Position numbers and translations under genes: made by a program
DNA from: Pirellulaceae bacterium
GTDB lineage: Bacteria; Planctomycetota; Planctomycetia; Pirellulales; Pirellulaceae
Length of the DNA: 64,000 bases
Direction: 5' to 3'
Assembly (NCBI GenBank): GCA_019636375.1
Contig: JAHBXS010000003.1
Span: forward strand, 744,001-808,000
Shown here: piece by piece, positions 37,483-47,113 of the stretch
How positions within the stretch are numbered: the stretch's first letter is position 1
Layout: the number at the start of each line of letters is the position of its first letter
Notes under the pieces: model-generated
What the model was told of the DNA's origin: nothing
The model's input: the letters and a program-made list of their open reading frames with translations, nothing else
Database searches by the model: none

Positions 37483-38934
37483 ATGATGACAATTCAATTT
37501 CCTTGTGGTCGAGTGAGCCCGACTTGTTCCCGCCGTCAGTGGTTGGTTCGATCGGCGTGTGGTTTTGGTGCCTTGGCACTAACCGCTCTTTCTCGTGATC
37601 GAGCCTTCGCTGGAAGCTTTTTCCCAGAAGACGGGCCTCAGAATCCGCTGACACCCAGGGCCCCGCATTATCCACCGAAGGTCAAACGCATTGTTTATCT
37701 CTACATGGACGGCGGACCTTCTCAAGTCGATACGTTTGACCCCAAACCGCTATTGACCAAGGAAAGCGGCGAGCCGTTCAAGATGAAAATGGAGCCAACG
37801 CAATTCAACAATAACGGAAACACGCTGGGTAGTCCCTGGAAATTTAATCAATACGGCGAATGTGGGACTCCCGTGAGTGACTTGTTCCCCAACATCGCTC
37901 GACACGTCGACAAAATGTGCGTGATCCGCTCGATGTATAGCAACTTTTCTGAACACACTAACGCCAACTACTTTCTTCACACGGGCAATGGTTTTCAGGG
38001 CCGTCCCAGCATGGGAGCGTGGATTTGTTATGGGCTGGGGAGCGAGAACCAAAACCTTCCTGGATTTGTGGTGCTCAACGGAGGCTTGATTCCTCCAGGG
38101 GGACTAGATTGCTTCAACAGTGGTTTCTTGCCCGCATCCTATCAAGGCTCTGTGTTCAATGCAGGCGACACTCCCCTGGCCAACATTCGTCGCAATGAGG
38201 CTAGCGAAATCGTTCAGCGCAGGAAATTAGACTTGCTAGCCCAACTCGATTCGGCGAATCTTCAACGGGCCGGTACGGAGGGACAAATCGAAGCCGCAAT
38301 CGCCAACTATGAACTCGCCTTTCGAATGCAAGCGACGGTTCCCGAAGTCGCTGACATCTCGGACGAAACCGAGCAAACCAAAGAGATGTACGGTTTGAAT
38401 GCGGAATACAAACACACGAAAGTCTACGGGCGGCAATGCTTATTAGCGCGGCGTTTGCTTGAAAGAGGAGTGCGGTTTATCGAGGTGACTTGTCCCAACA
38501 CGGGACATGACCGCTGGGATCAGCATGGCAATCTCAAACAGGGTCACTCAGACAACGCCCGCGCCATCGATCAACCAATTGCTGCACTATTGACCGACCT
38601 CGATCAAAGGGGATTGTTAGAGGACACCCTGGTTGTCTGGTCAGGTGAATTCGGTCGTACCCCGTTTGCTCAAGGCTCCGATGGCCGCGACCACAACCCG
38701 TTTGGTTTTAGTTTATGGATGGCCGGTGGAGGCATCAAAGGCGGGACGGTTTACGGTGCTACCGATGAGTACGGCTACAAAGCGATTGAAAATAAAGTCG
38801 AAATTCATGACCTGCATGCGACGATGCTACACTTGCTCGGCATGGACCATGAGCGACTGACGTTTCACTGGTCGGGCCGCGACATGCGACTGACCGATGT
38901 CAAAGGCAAACTTATTCACGGAATCTTGGCCTAA
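37483..38934 (+). CDS. DUF1501 protein (sulfatase-like, Tat-type signal)
   Basis: A 483-residue protein. A twin-arginine-type signal (SRRQWLVRSACGFGALAL) precedes a domain with YLYMDGGPSQVDTFDPKP near residue 70, IRSMYSNFSEHTNANYFLHTG, and VVWSGEFGRTPFAQG in the C-terminal half, all hallmarks of DUF1501. The family is related to alkaline-phosphatase/sulfatase-type hydrolases, but a formylglycine motif is not evident. It follows the DUF1549/DUF1553 gene by 14 bases and must be co-transcribed. A joint role at the cell surface is likely. The substrate is unknown. Confidence 0.93.
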   Translation: MMTIQFPCGRVSPTCSRRQWLVRSACGFGALALTALSRDRAFAGSFFPEDGPQNPLTPRAPHYPPKVKRIVYLYMDGGPSQVDTFDPKPLLTKESGEPFKMKMEPTQFNNNGNTLGSPWKFNQYGECGTPVSDLFPNIARHVDKMCVIRSMYSNFSEHTNANYFLHTGNGFQGRPSMGAWICYGLGSENQNLPGFVVLNGGLIPPGGLDCFNSGFLPASYQGSVFNAGDTPLANIRRNEASEIVQRRKLDLLAQLDSANLQRAGTEGQIEAAIANYELAFRMQATVPEVADISDETEQTKEMYGLNAEYKHTKVYGRQCLLARRLLERGVRFIEVTCPNTGHDRWDQHGNLKQGHSDNARAIDQPIAALLTDLDQRGLLEDTLVVWSGEFGRTPFAQGSDGRDHNPFGFSLWMAGGGIKGGTVYGATDEYGYKAIENKVEIHDLHATMLHLLGMDHERLTFHWSGRDMRLTDVKGKLIHGILA

Positions 38935-38960
38935 GAAGATGCCGTGGAATAAAGTTTCAT

Positions 38961-38983
38961 CCGCGTGCCTTGCGGCTTTTTTT
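38961..38983 (+). terminator. Weak terminator after the DUF1501 gene
   Basis: CCGC (38961-38964) and GCGG (38972-38975) form a 4-base stem with a 7-base loop followed by C and seven T. The stem is short, so the call is tentative. Confidence 0.4.
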
Positions 38984-39030
38984 CTCCGACAGGGTGGGGT
39001 TATCTCATGTAAAAACCAGGGGGAGCAGGT

Positions 39031-40512
39031 TTGACCGAACAACTTGAGGCTGTCGGAGTCAGCCAGGCAAATCGCGTCAAACAAGTTGGCCTCTGGTTGG
39101 GGCCAATCGTGTTCGCGCTGTTGATTTGGTGGAAGCCGTTTCCGTTAGCACCGGGGGCCAACGAGGTTCTCGCTGTCGCCTTTTGGATGTTGTGTTGGTG
39201 GATCACGGAGGCCGTTCCACTTCCCGTCACCGCGTTGTTGCCAATCGTTCTGTTTAGTCTGACAGGGGTCATGCGATTGGATGAGGCTTTGCAGCCTTAC
39301 AGCAACAAAATCATCTATCTTTTCTTCGGCGGTTTTATGCTGGCCCTCGGGCTGGAAGAACATGGGCTTCACAAACGAATCGCCTTGGGGATCATTCGTG
39401 TCGCCGGAGTTCGCCCGCATCAACTCGTGTTGGGCTTCCTGATATCGACCGCCGTTCTCAGCATGTGGATCAGCAATACGGCAACGGCGGTGATGATGTT
39501 GCCAATGGCCTTATCACTCCTCAATTTGCTGTATCGCGAACAAACTGATTTGGCCAATCTGTCGCCTGAACAACGACGGTTCACAATTGCTCTGATTCTC
39601 TCAATCGCCTATGGGGCAAATATCGGTGGTATGGCGACAATCATTGGCACTCCTCCCAACCTTGTGATGCGAGCCTATTTCGCCGAAGCGCTCCAGATTG
39701 ATATTTCATTTTTCAAATGGATGCTTTGGGCAGTTCCCATCGTGATCGTTTTGACGATGGTGGTCTATTGGTTGCTCGTATATTGGCTCTATCCCTGTCG
39801 CAACTTGAAAATTGAGAATGCTGCTCAAGTCTTTGCTGACGAACGAGAACGACTGGGGCCGATGACCACCGCGCATTGGCGAATGTTGGGACTGTTTTTT
39901 GCAACTGCTTTGATGTGGATGTTTCGAGAGGTATTGCAACCTTTGGTTCCGGGCATTCCCTTGTCAGATGAGATCATAGCGGTCACCGCAGCAATTGCAC
40001 TGTTTGTGATTCCGAGGGGACTGCCGCGCGGGGAGGCCTTGCTCAATTGGGACGCGACGCGGAGATTGCCATGGGGGATATTGTTGTTGTTCGGCGGCGG
40101 TTTGTGTCTCGCTAAAGCTTTAGAAAGTGTCGGGATCATCGATGCGTTGAGCTTACAAGTTAAACAGATTGGGGGTGGGCAAATTGTATTTACTCTGATT
40201 TTGCTAACTGCCCTAGCGTTGTATTTGACCGAAGTCATGAGTAATGTAGCGTTAATTGCGGTGCTCGTGCCAGTCATTTGTGCGATTGCGATTGGTTTCG
40301 AAGTTCACCCGTTGTATTTCGCGTTTCCTGCAACACTGGCCAGCAGTTGTGCATTTATGCTTCCGATGGCGACTCCCCCTAATGCGATTGTCTTTTCGAC
40401 CGGGAGGTTAACCGTCTGGAATATGGTGACCGCTGGATTTTGGCTCAATCTCGTTTCGTTGGTTATCATCCTGCTGTTGAGCCAACCGCTGATTTGGATA
40501 TTTGGCCCATAA
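39031..40512 (+). CDS. DASS/SLC13-family anion:sodium symporter
   Basis: A 493-residue integral membrane protein with about 12 hydrophobic segments. The family's repeated SNT motifs are visible in SMWISNTATAVMMLPMA (near residue 150) and a second hairpin in TEVMSNVALIAVLVPV (near 400). PFPLAPGANEVLAVAFWM at the N-terminus and MLPMATPPNAIVFSTG near the end are typical. DASS transporters take up dicarboxylates, citrate or sulfate with sodium across the inner membrane; the substrate cannot be decided. The TTG start at 39031 is preceded by GGGGGAG at 5 bases. It stands alone between the DUF1501 gene and an unknown gene. Confidence 0.92.
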   Translation: MTEQLEAVGVSQANRVKQVGLWLGPIVFALLIWWKPFPLAPGANEVLAVAFWMLCWWITEAVPLPVTALLPIVLFSLTGVMRLDEALQPYSNKIIYLFFGGFMLALGLEEHGLHKRIALGIIRVAGVRPHQLVLGFLISTAVLSMWISNTATAVMMLPMALSLLNLLYREQTDLANLSPEQRRFTIALILSIAYGANIGGMATIIGTPPNLVMRAYFAEALQIDISFFKWMLWAVPIVIVLTMVVYWLLVYWLYPCRNLKIENAAQVFADERERLGPMTTAHWRMLGLFFATALMWMFREVLQPLVPGIPLSDEIIAVTAAIALFVIPRGLPRGEALLNWDATRRLPWGILLLFGGGLCLAKALESVGIIDALSLQVKQIGGGQIVFTLILLTALALYLTEVMSNVALIAVLVPVICAIAIGFEVHPLYFAFPATLASSCAFMLPMATPPNAIVFSTGRLTVWNMVTAGFWLNLVSLVIILLLSQPLIWIFGP

Positions 40513-40641
40513 AATCGTAATACCCGCTCGATTTGCGCAAAAAAACCAGACGAAGGGGGCGTAACTGCGATTCACGAAACGCACCTCTTGAAGCATAATC
40601 GAAGGAAGTTTCTGCGTCTCAAGCCACAGCGAATCTGTCCC

Positions 40642-41325
40642 ATGTCTCGATCCTTAACTCTTTTTTCGACCGCAATATTGATCCTGGTTTTCACATCGTC
40701 TTTGTTCGCTGTGCAAAATCAAACGCAAAACTCTCGCGAATTCGAAGGCACGGTCGTCGTGCAACGGAAATACGGAATTGTCGTCGCCGCAGGTGAAGAA
40801 CGGTTCGACATCGCGATCCCCGGAACGGTTGCCATTGAACAAGTTCTGACACGACCCAAGTTTGCCTGGGACCTGGGGCTCATTCGGATTTCAAACGACA
40901 CCGCCAACAATGGCGACGAAAACGACGAGTCAGACGAACAGATTTTAGAACTACCGATCAGTAAACCACTGTACATTGAAGGCTGGTTCGCGCATCGTAG
41001 CGAATTCGAACGGCTCTGGAGCGGCAACAAAAAGACCCTCGTTCGTTATCGTTTAACAGGCGACCCGCAAAATAGTCAGTTGCCCACCAACGAGTCGCTG
41101 AGACTGAGTGGCGAGATCCTTGATATCAACGAACGAAACGAGGCAACTATTCGATTTGGTGAGGTAACAGAGCAAATTCGCCTCGGTGATCGAGAGGCGG
41201 TATGTTCGGGGTTCACAATCCTTGATCTTCGGTCTGACGAAACCGCAGTGACGATTGATGCCGAATGGGTTGGAGATCAGTGGGTCGCGCAAAGTATCCG
41301 CTTTCGCCGCCTCAACAACCATTAA
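40642..41325 (+). CDS. Secreted protein of unknown function
   Basis: A 227-residue protein with a signal peptide (FSTAILILVFTSSLFAVQ). The mature part looks like two similar beta domains: EFEGTVVVQRKYGIVVAAGEE near the start and SGEILDINERNEATIRFGE later. Both read as an SH3-like or OB-like barrel with a VVQ/ILD strand followed by a turn. There is an acidic middle (NNGDENDESDEQ). I do not recognise a family. The ATG at 40642 begins the signal peptide directly; the frame is open 18 codons upstream from a TTG. Confidence 0.65.
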   Translation: MSRSLTLFSTAILILVFTSSLFAVQNQTQNSREFEGTVVVQRKYGIVVAAGEERFDIAIPGTVAIEQVLTRPKFAWDLGLIRISNDTANNGDENDESDEQILELPISKPLYIEGWFAHRSEFERLWSGNKKTLVRYRLTGDPQNSQLPTNESLRLSGEILDINERNEATIRFGEVTEQIRLGDREAVCSGFTILDLRSDETAVTIDAEWVGDQWVAQSIRFRRLNNH

Positions 41326-41483
41326 ATCTAAAGGACGCAACCCTTCACGGGATCGTCGCTGGAACATTACCAATTTTCTCTCATTGGCGAATCACTCATC
41401 AAATCGGTTTGCCGAGGCGTGCTCCGTCGGTGCGTTCGCATTTTCACGGAGTTAAACGCTACGTAGCCGTTCGCTCCATGTTC

Positions 41484-41516
41484 AAAAAAAACCAGCCTCG
41501 CGAGATGCGAGGCTGG
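41484..41516 (-). terminator. Strong terminator after the PEP-CTERM gene
   Basis: Read on the minus strand, CCAGCCTCGC and GCGAGGCTGG (41507-41516 with 41492-41501) form a 10-base stem with a 5-base loop, followed by seven or more T (41484-41490). It lies about 60 bases after the stop codon of the PEP-CTERM gene and may also stop the convergent gene. Confidence 0.9.
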
Positions 41517-41573
41517 CTGATCAAAAAATGCGTTGGGTTCCCGAAGAAATGTTAGGACCCCATACGTTTCCGA

Positions 41574-43652
41574 CTACTTAGTGGAGCGACGGCGACGGAA
41601 CAGAGCCAATCCCAGAGCGGTCAGCATCAATACTCCACCTGTTCCCGGTTCGGGAATTGCGGTCAAGGTGAACTGCAGGGTTTGACCACCGTTGCCAAAG
41701 GCAAAGTCACCGTTGAAGGCACCTGGATTTGTGAAACTGAAATCGCTGGCAACAAAGGTTGTTGTGCCACTGAAACCAATAAGGTCGTAGGTTGTGCCAA
41801 CCGACATCCCGTTGTTAATAAAATTGAAAGCCCAGGCTCCGGCTCCCGATTTGAGGAAGTCGCCGTTGATATCGACAAAATCTGAACTGAGGCCCAGATC
41901 AAAATCAATCAAACCACCGGCTTCCCATGTGAAATCGCCAACGACGTCAATTTGCCCTGGGGAAAAACCAGGTGACATTACCGCACCGTTACCGAGGGTA
42001 AACGACCCGTCAATTGTGCCGTTACCGGCCAACATGCCGCCGCCGAACATATTGCTGGCACCGAGCAGTTCCAAGGTGGCTCCGTTTGCCAGTTGAGTTA
42101 AACCAGCAGTTTGGTTGAAATCGCCGGTTACTGTCAATCGAGTGAGAGCGCCGTCCAGATCAATAATGCCCTGTGACATCAATCCGGCGGAAGATGTCAA
42201 CTGGCGACTACTCAACAGACTTAGCTGACCTGCGGAACCGATAGTATCAAAGTTAGCAAGGGCATTGGTACTGCCTGCGGCCGTGCTGAAGAAGTTCGAG
42301 TTTGCACCGTCCAGGCGAACATGAGCGTTGAGTGTTTGCACGTCCACTCCAACCAACCGCATCGTGCTGTTCCCCACCACTTCGTAGGTTCCACCCGTAA
42401 GCGTTTGGGTCCCCGCATCCCAATTGGTCAAAATACCCGAATCGCTACGAAACACGCCTCCATTAACCGCTGAAAATACGCCATTGTTTGTTTTGGCGTT
42501 GGTCAAAAGGTGCAACTCCGTACCCAATCCCAGCGTTGCGTCGGCACGGACAGTGCCGTTATTTATCAGAGTACCCGCGATGTTACCCACCCCTTCGATG
42601 GTGTGTCCCGCTTGTTGTGTAATTGTTTTTCCAGTCGCTGTAGTGATTTGCGACCAAACGCCTGCGTATCCCAGGCGGATGCTGCCACTGCCGGTCAACG
42701 ACAAATCGTCGCTGGCTGAAAACAACGTAACATTACTTGTCGCAGTCGGGTTGACGAAAATCAGGCCATCGTTAGTCAACGTCCCTTCAGCCGCCAAAGT
42801 CGTACCGTTAGTTACATTAAGAGGCCCCAAATTGGTCACATTGTTCAGCGTCTTCGTGCCGGAGCCCGAAGTCTGGAACAGGCCGCCGCCAACCGTTTCT
42901 AATGTTCCGCCAGCAATGCTCATTGCTCCTGAGAGTTGCACCACGGCATCGGTGCCGTTAGCCCGGATCGTGGCACCCGTATTGTTGACCGCGATACCGG
43001 AGATATTCAAAGTCGAATTTTCGACCGCTTCAAATAAATTGGTGTTGGTCTTGTTGTTGGTCATCAGAGTTAGTTCTGAACCGGTGCCCAGCGAGGCATC
43101 GGCTCGGACAACGCCGTGGTTGATTAAGCTGGCCCCAACTTGACCCACCCCTTCAATCGTATGGCCAGCTTGTTGAGTGACCGTTTTGCCTGTGGCCGTA
43201 GTGATTTGAGACCAAACACCTTCGTATCCCAAGCGGATGCTGCCGGTGCCGCTCAATGACAAATCTTCGTTGGCGGCAAGAAATGTAACACCGCTAGTTC
43301 CGGTCGGATTAACGAAAATCAGACCATCGTTTGTCAAGTCGCCGTGCATCGTCAAAGCCCGGGACCAATTAATATTGAGCGTATCGCCAGCACCGATGGT
43401 CAAATCGCGGACAGAGGCGTTCATATTGAGCGCGACGATAGCATTGTTGTTGATAATGACATCTGAGGTCGCACTGTTAGGCACGATGCTGGGCGTCCAG
43501 TTCCCGCCAACGCTCCAATCGCCGTTTCCAGCAGTCCAGGATTGGGCGAGGGCGGAAGCACTTGGTGCCGTTAGGCAGAACAAGGCGAGGGCGCAACAGA
43601 CGCCTCTTGCCAGTTTGCGAGATGTTTTTCTCGCGGCGAAATCAACTTTCAT
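41574..43652 (-). CDS. PEP-CTERM beta-repeat surface protein with internal duplication
   Basis: A 692-residue secreted protein. A signal peptide (CCALALFCLTAPSASALA) is followed by WTAGNGDWSVGGNWTP, an opening common in autotransporter-like and PEP-CTERM beta-helix proteins. Two long copies of one unit begin NDGLIFVNPT and include GVWSQITTATGK and QQAGHTIEGVG; they are 186 codons apart. Further Gly/Asn/Thr-rich beta strands follow, and the C-terminus is IPEPGTG, a hydrophobic stretch and FRRRR, a PEP-CTERM signal. I infer an exported, sorted surface protein with a beta-solenoid fold. It has its own terminator. Confidence 0.87.
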   Translation of the reverse strand: MKVDFAARKTSRKLARGVCCALALFCLTAPSASALAQSWTAGNGDWSVGGNWTPSIVPNSATSDVIINNNAIVALNMNASVRDLTIGAGDTLNINWSRALTMHGDLTNDGLIFVNPTGTSGVTFLAANEDLSLSGTGSIRLGYEGVWSQITTATGKTVTQQAGHTIEGVGQVGASLINHGVVRADASLGTGSELTLMTNNKTNTNLFEAVENSTLNISGIAVNNTGATIRANGTDAVVQLSGAMSIAGGTLETVGGGLFQTSGSGTKTLNNVTNLGPLNVTNGTTLAAEGTLTNDGLIFVNPTATSNVTLFSASDDLSLTGSGSIRLGYAGVWSQITTATGKTITQQAGHTIEGVGNIAGTLINNGTVRADATLGLGTELHLLTNAKTNNGVFSAVNGGVFRSDSGILTNWDAGTQTLTGGTYEVVGNSTMRLVGVDVQTLNAHVRLDGANSNFFSTAAGSTNALANFDTIGSAGQLSLLSSRQLTSSAGLMSQGIIDLDGALTRLTVTGDFNQTAGLTQLANGATLELLGASNMFGGGMLAGNGTIDGSFTLGNGAVMSPGFSPGQIDVVGDFTWEAGGLIDFDLGLSSDFVDINGDFLKSGAGAWAFNFINNGMSVGTTYDLIGFSGTTTFVASDFSFTNPGAFNGDFAFGNGGQTLQFTLTAIPEPGTGGVLMLTALGLALFRRRRSTK
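42450..43330 (-). repeat. 558-base in-gene duplication
   Basis: Two units of the PEP-CTERM gene are strongly similar at DNA level; the AATCAG..CCATCGT string recurs with an offset of 558 bases (starting near 43317 and 42759). The similarity covers at least 320 bases of each unit. Confidence 0.8.
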
Positions 43653-43879
43653 GGATTTTTTCCTCTCACTATAGAAAAATAGATGGAACCGAGACGATCA
43701 CTCGGCAGCGAAACAGACCACAGATTATGCCGTGCAGATACCGACCACACTGGCTCAAACCCACTTTTCGGTAATCTGGGAATTTCTTTCGCTACCGTTA
43801 CTACTTGCCACCCTCCTGATTCTCTCAGTGAAAAAATATTTATCAAAATTTTTTTCATGGGGAGAGAAACAGGGGTTTC

Positions 43880-46726
43880 GTGAGTAAGATGAGTGGGGCA
43901 AATGAAACGCCGGACGCATTCGGCAACCGGTTGCCCAAACATCACACGTGTTTCAGCAAAATGCCAAACGAGCGACATCAATCCAACAAAGAATTGAGCC
44001 ATGCAGGTTTAGGCTCCGCGTTTGCTGACACCTCGGCGTCAACTCCTACCAGCACGCTTGCCTCGCAACCTTCTGACAACTGCCCGAGCCTTGAGGCCCT
44101 CTCCGGGCTTCTATCTGGAGAACCATCCGAACAAACCTTGACCGAGCATCTGGCCCATTGTCGCCATTGCCTGCGAGAGCTGGATCGCCTATCTAACCAA
44201 ACACCCCTCAACGAACTACGAAGTAGGCTCTCCCCCAACGGTTTTATTGCGACTTGGCTAGATCGACCGACCGAGGATAGTGAGTTGGGAACCCTGGCGG
44301 GCTTTAGCATCGAGTCGCAAATCGCCACCGGCGGAATGGGCGTTGTTTATCGCGGACGCGACAAGCGATTGGGACGGCAAGTGGCAGTCAAAGTCCTCAA
44401 GCGGATTGACCACCCGCAATCGGCAGAACGTTTTTTGCGAGAAACACGAGCCGCCGCCAAACTGCAAAACGATCACGTCGTTCCGGTTTACGAATCTGGA
44501 CTGGCCAAAGACGGGCGCCCGTTTCTGGTGATGCCACTGATCGAGGGCGAGACGCTCGCTCAGAAGATTCGTCGTGGTGGCCTTGAACCACGTGATGCTG
44601 CCGAAATCATCCGGCAAATTGCCATCGCGTTGTCGGCTGCTCACAACTTGGGCCTCATCCATCGGGATGTCAAACCGGCCAATATCATGCTCGACAGCAC
44701 CGATAACCGAGCCAAACTGACCGATTTCGGACTGGTTCGCAGCACCGATGACGCGACACTGACCCAAGCTGACGTGTTGACGGGAACCCCGGAATACATG
44801 AGCCCCGAACAAGCAACTGGCCGCCCTGAACCCGACGCCCGCTCTGACATTTATAGTCTGGGTATCAGTCTGTACGAGAGCTTAGTGGGCACAGTTCCTT
44901 ACAAGGGTCGTCCGCTCGAAATCTTGGACCAGCATCGTCATGGCCAGCCGGTTGCTCCAGCCCAGATCAATCGTTCCGTTGACGATTCGCTCAATACGAT
45001 TTGCCTCAAATGTCTTGCTCGCGAACCCGAGCGACGCTACCAAACGGCTGCCGAGTTGGCAGACGATCTGCAACGATTTTTGAGTGGGAGGCCGATCCTC
45101 GCCAAACCACCCACTCCATGGGCAAGACTTCTGTTGTGGACTCGACGAAATCCGACGATCGCAACCTCTTTAGCCGCCGTCATCGCAATCCTGTTGCTCG
45201 GTTCTATCGTGAGCACCTCGTTATGGCTGCAAAGTGCCGCCAATGCTCGCGAAGCTCAAGGACTCGCGACTGAATTGTCGGCCAATCAAGAGCAGTTGCA
45301 AATTGCACTTGAGGTTTCCGAATCGCAACGGAACCGAGCGCAAAGACGATTTGACGATTTAAGAAAATTAGCCAACCAGTTACTCTTTGAGATTTACCCC
45401 CAGGTCGAGTACCTGGAAAACTCACTCGCCGCCCGCGAAGCGATCATCACAAGCGCTCTGCAGTATCTCGATGATTTGTATCTCGAATCGAATGACGATA
45501 TCGAATTGCAAGCCGAACTTGCGACCGCCTATGAAAAAATCGGCGAGCTTATCGGTGTGCTTGGCAATTCGAACCTGGGAGACAAACGTTCCGGATTGGA
45601 CAACTATTTCAAGGCCCAGGAATTGCGAGAAGCGGTTTACTTATCGGATCCATCAAGCCCTCAGGGTTTGGAAAAATTGGCCAACAACTATTTCGTCGTT
45701 GCCAGAACCTATTGGTCTGGAGACCAAATCCCTGAATCAACGGCCGCGTTTGAAGCGGCGATCCGATTTCAGCGCGAAAGAATTCTAGTCGAACCGGATT
45801 CTGAATCCGCCGCCAACAAACTGGCCGTAATCCTGATCGAGTCGGCCAATATCCCTAGCTGGGATGGGCAGTTCGATCGCGCAAACGAGATTTACGACGA
45901 GGCCCAACAGATTTTGGAATCGTTAATTGAATCTGCACCAGAAAATCCAGAATACAAAAAAACCTTTGCGCGTTTGTTGCGCGCCGTCAGCCGCATTCAT
46001 TCCGCTACTGGTGATGTGGCGGCTGGCGAAGCCGCTTTATTGAAAGCTATCGACATTGGACAAGAGCTGATAGAAATTTATCCAGACGATTTCTCCGTTG
46101 CACGCAGCGTTTGGATTTCTCGCCATTTGCTCGGCGAACTCTACATCAAGAACAATCTCGCCGAAAAGGCAGTGACAGCTTGCACTGCGGCAGTTGAATT
46201 TCCCCGCAGTGTCTTAGAACGCGAACCGGCCAATGCATTTATCGCCCTTGATTTGGGGAACGCCTATTTCAATTTGGCACGAAGCTATCGACAACAAGAG
46301 ATTTTCGACTTGTCCCGCGAACATGCCAATAACGCCTTGCTCGTGATGCAGACCTTGGTGGAGGCTCATCCAGAAGATCGAGAGTATCAACGTAATTTAG
46401 CAATTTACTTGCTGGAAATCGCTCGGGCCGACGTTGGCTTGGCTGATTATCAAGCTGCTCTGACGACCATCGATAGAGCAATCGAGCAATTGTCGCCGCT
46501 TGCTTTTTCAGAATCTGCTTCAGTTTACAGCCTCTATGATTTGGGTTTTGCTCATCGGCTTGCCGCTCAAGCCCACCACCATTTGAACCAACAAGAGCAG
46601 GCTCTGTCGGCTATCGATGAAGCCATTCGGCTGATCACTCTCCTGCGCGATACCGGAGCACAACAGGCGAATGAAGAACTATTCGCAGACCTCGCTTCCG
46701 AACGTGAAAAATACTCTAGCCGCTGA
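43880..46726 (+). CDS. Ser/Thr protein kinase with zinc-finger-like N-terminus and TPR-type C-terminus
   Basis: A 948-residue protein. An N-terminal anti-sigma-like finger (HLAHCRHCLREL, about residues 90-105) precedes the kinase domain (about 138-400): ATGGMGVVYRG, Lys in VAVKVLKR near 169, IHRDVKPANIML near 260 and LTDFGLVRS. One membrane segment follows at about 424-448 (TSLAAVIAILLLGSIVST). About 480 residues outside consist of TPR-like helical repeats, for example FNLARSYRQQEIF. The GTG at 43880 has AGGGG close upstream; an ATG follows at 43889. An ECF sigma gene lies 387 bases downstream on the same strand, a similar pairing to that at 29-33 kb. Confidence 0.91.
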   Translation: MSKMSGANETPDAFGNRLPKHHTCFSKMPNERHQSNKELSHAGLGSAFADTSASTPTSTLASQPSDNCPSLEALSGLLSGEPSEQTLTEHLAHCRHCLRELDRLSNQTPLNELRSRLSPNGFIATWLDRPTEDSELGTLAGFSIESQIATGGMGVVYRGRDKRLGRQVAVKVLKRIDHPQSAERFLRETRAAAKLQNDHVVPVYESGLAKDGRPFLVMPLIEGETLAQKIRRGGLEPRDAAEIIRQIAIALSAAHNLGLIHRDVKPANIMLDSTDNRAKLTDFGLVRSTDDATLTQADVLTGTPEYMSPEQATGRPEPDARSDIYSLGISLYESLVGTVPYKGRPLEILDQHRHGQPVAPAQINRSVDDSLNTICLKCLAREPERRYQTAAELADDLQRFLSGRPILAKPPTPWARLLLWTRRNPTIATSLAAVIAILLLGSIVSTSLWLQSAANAREAQGLATELSANQEQLQIALEVSESQRNRAQRRFDDLRKLANQLLFEIYPQVEYLENSLAAREAIITSALQYLDDLYLESNDDIELQAELATAYEKIGELIGVLGNSNLGDKRSGLDNYFKAQELREAVYLSDPSSPQGLEKLANNYFVVARTYWSGDQIPESTAAFEAAIRFQRERILVEPDSESAANKLAVILIESANIPSWDGQFDRANEIYDEAQQILESLIESAPENPEYKKTFARLLRAVSRIHSATGDVAAGEAALLKAIDIGQELIEIYPDDFSVARSVWISRHLLGELYIKNNLAEKAVTACTAAVEFPRSVLEREPANAFIALDLGNAYFNLARSYRQQEIFDLSREHANNALLVMQTLVEAHPEDREYQRNLAIYLLEIARADVGLADYQAALTTIDRAIEQLSPLAFSESASVYSLYDLGFAHRLAAQAHHHLNQQEQALSAIDEAIRLITLLRDTGAQQANEELFADLASEREKYSSR

Positions 46727-46964
46727 ACCCCATTGGTCGATACCGGTTCTCTTTAGCGCGAATATCCCACCTGTTCAAACACTCGATCACACAATTTTTT
46801 GCGAAAATGTGATTGATTCGGCGAACGTCGGGAATCATAATAAATATGGTTGTGAAGTAGGGCATTGTTGACCGCACAACACCGCATGCCCGAAACGGGA
46901 GTTGTGGTCCAATCGGTTTTGAAGAAGTGCCTATCGTCACTGTGTGAGCACCCCCGGAAATACG

Positions 46965-47037
46965 CATTCACGGAGTGAATGCCAAAGGATCGCAGGTTCA
47001 CGGAGTGAACGGCCACGTGGCTTTTCACTTCGTGAAA
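46965..47037. repeat. Cluster of four short palindromes before an ECF sigma gene
   Basis: CATTCACGGAGTGAATG (46965-46981), GTTCACGGAGTGAAC (46996-47010) and TTTCACTTCGTGAAA (47023-47037) share the pattern TTCAC-N3-GTGAA with centres about 30 and 27 bases apart. GCCACGTGGC (47012-47021) is a further palindrome between them. The whole gap (46727-47113) is otherwise gene-free. They may be binding sites for a dimeric regulator or REP-type repeats. Confidence 0.6.
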
Positions 47038-47113
47038 CGGCGGCTGTCCAGTTCAAGTCACTGTAATTAGCAAGGCTAGTTCTACGGACCCCAATCAGAC
47101 AAGGCTCAAGCAA

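Noticed and set aside
42424..43143. 239-residue plus-strand frame within the PEP-CTERM gene
   Set aside because: It is antisense to a gene with signal peptide and sorting signal; its Val/Pro-rich sequence is the complement of a repeat-rich gene.
46965..47037. Short palindromic array considered as CRISPR
   Set aside because: Only three 13-17-base palindromes, spacers too short, and no cas genes in the window.
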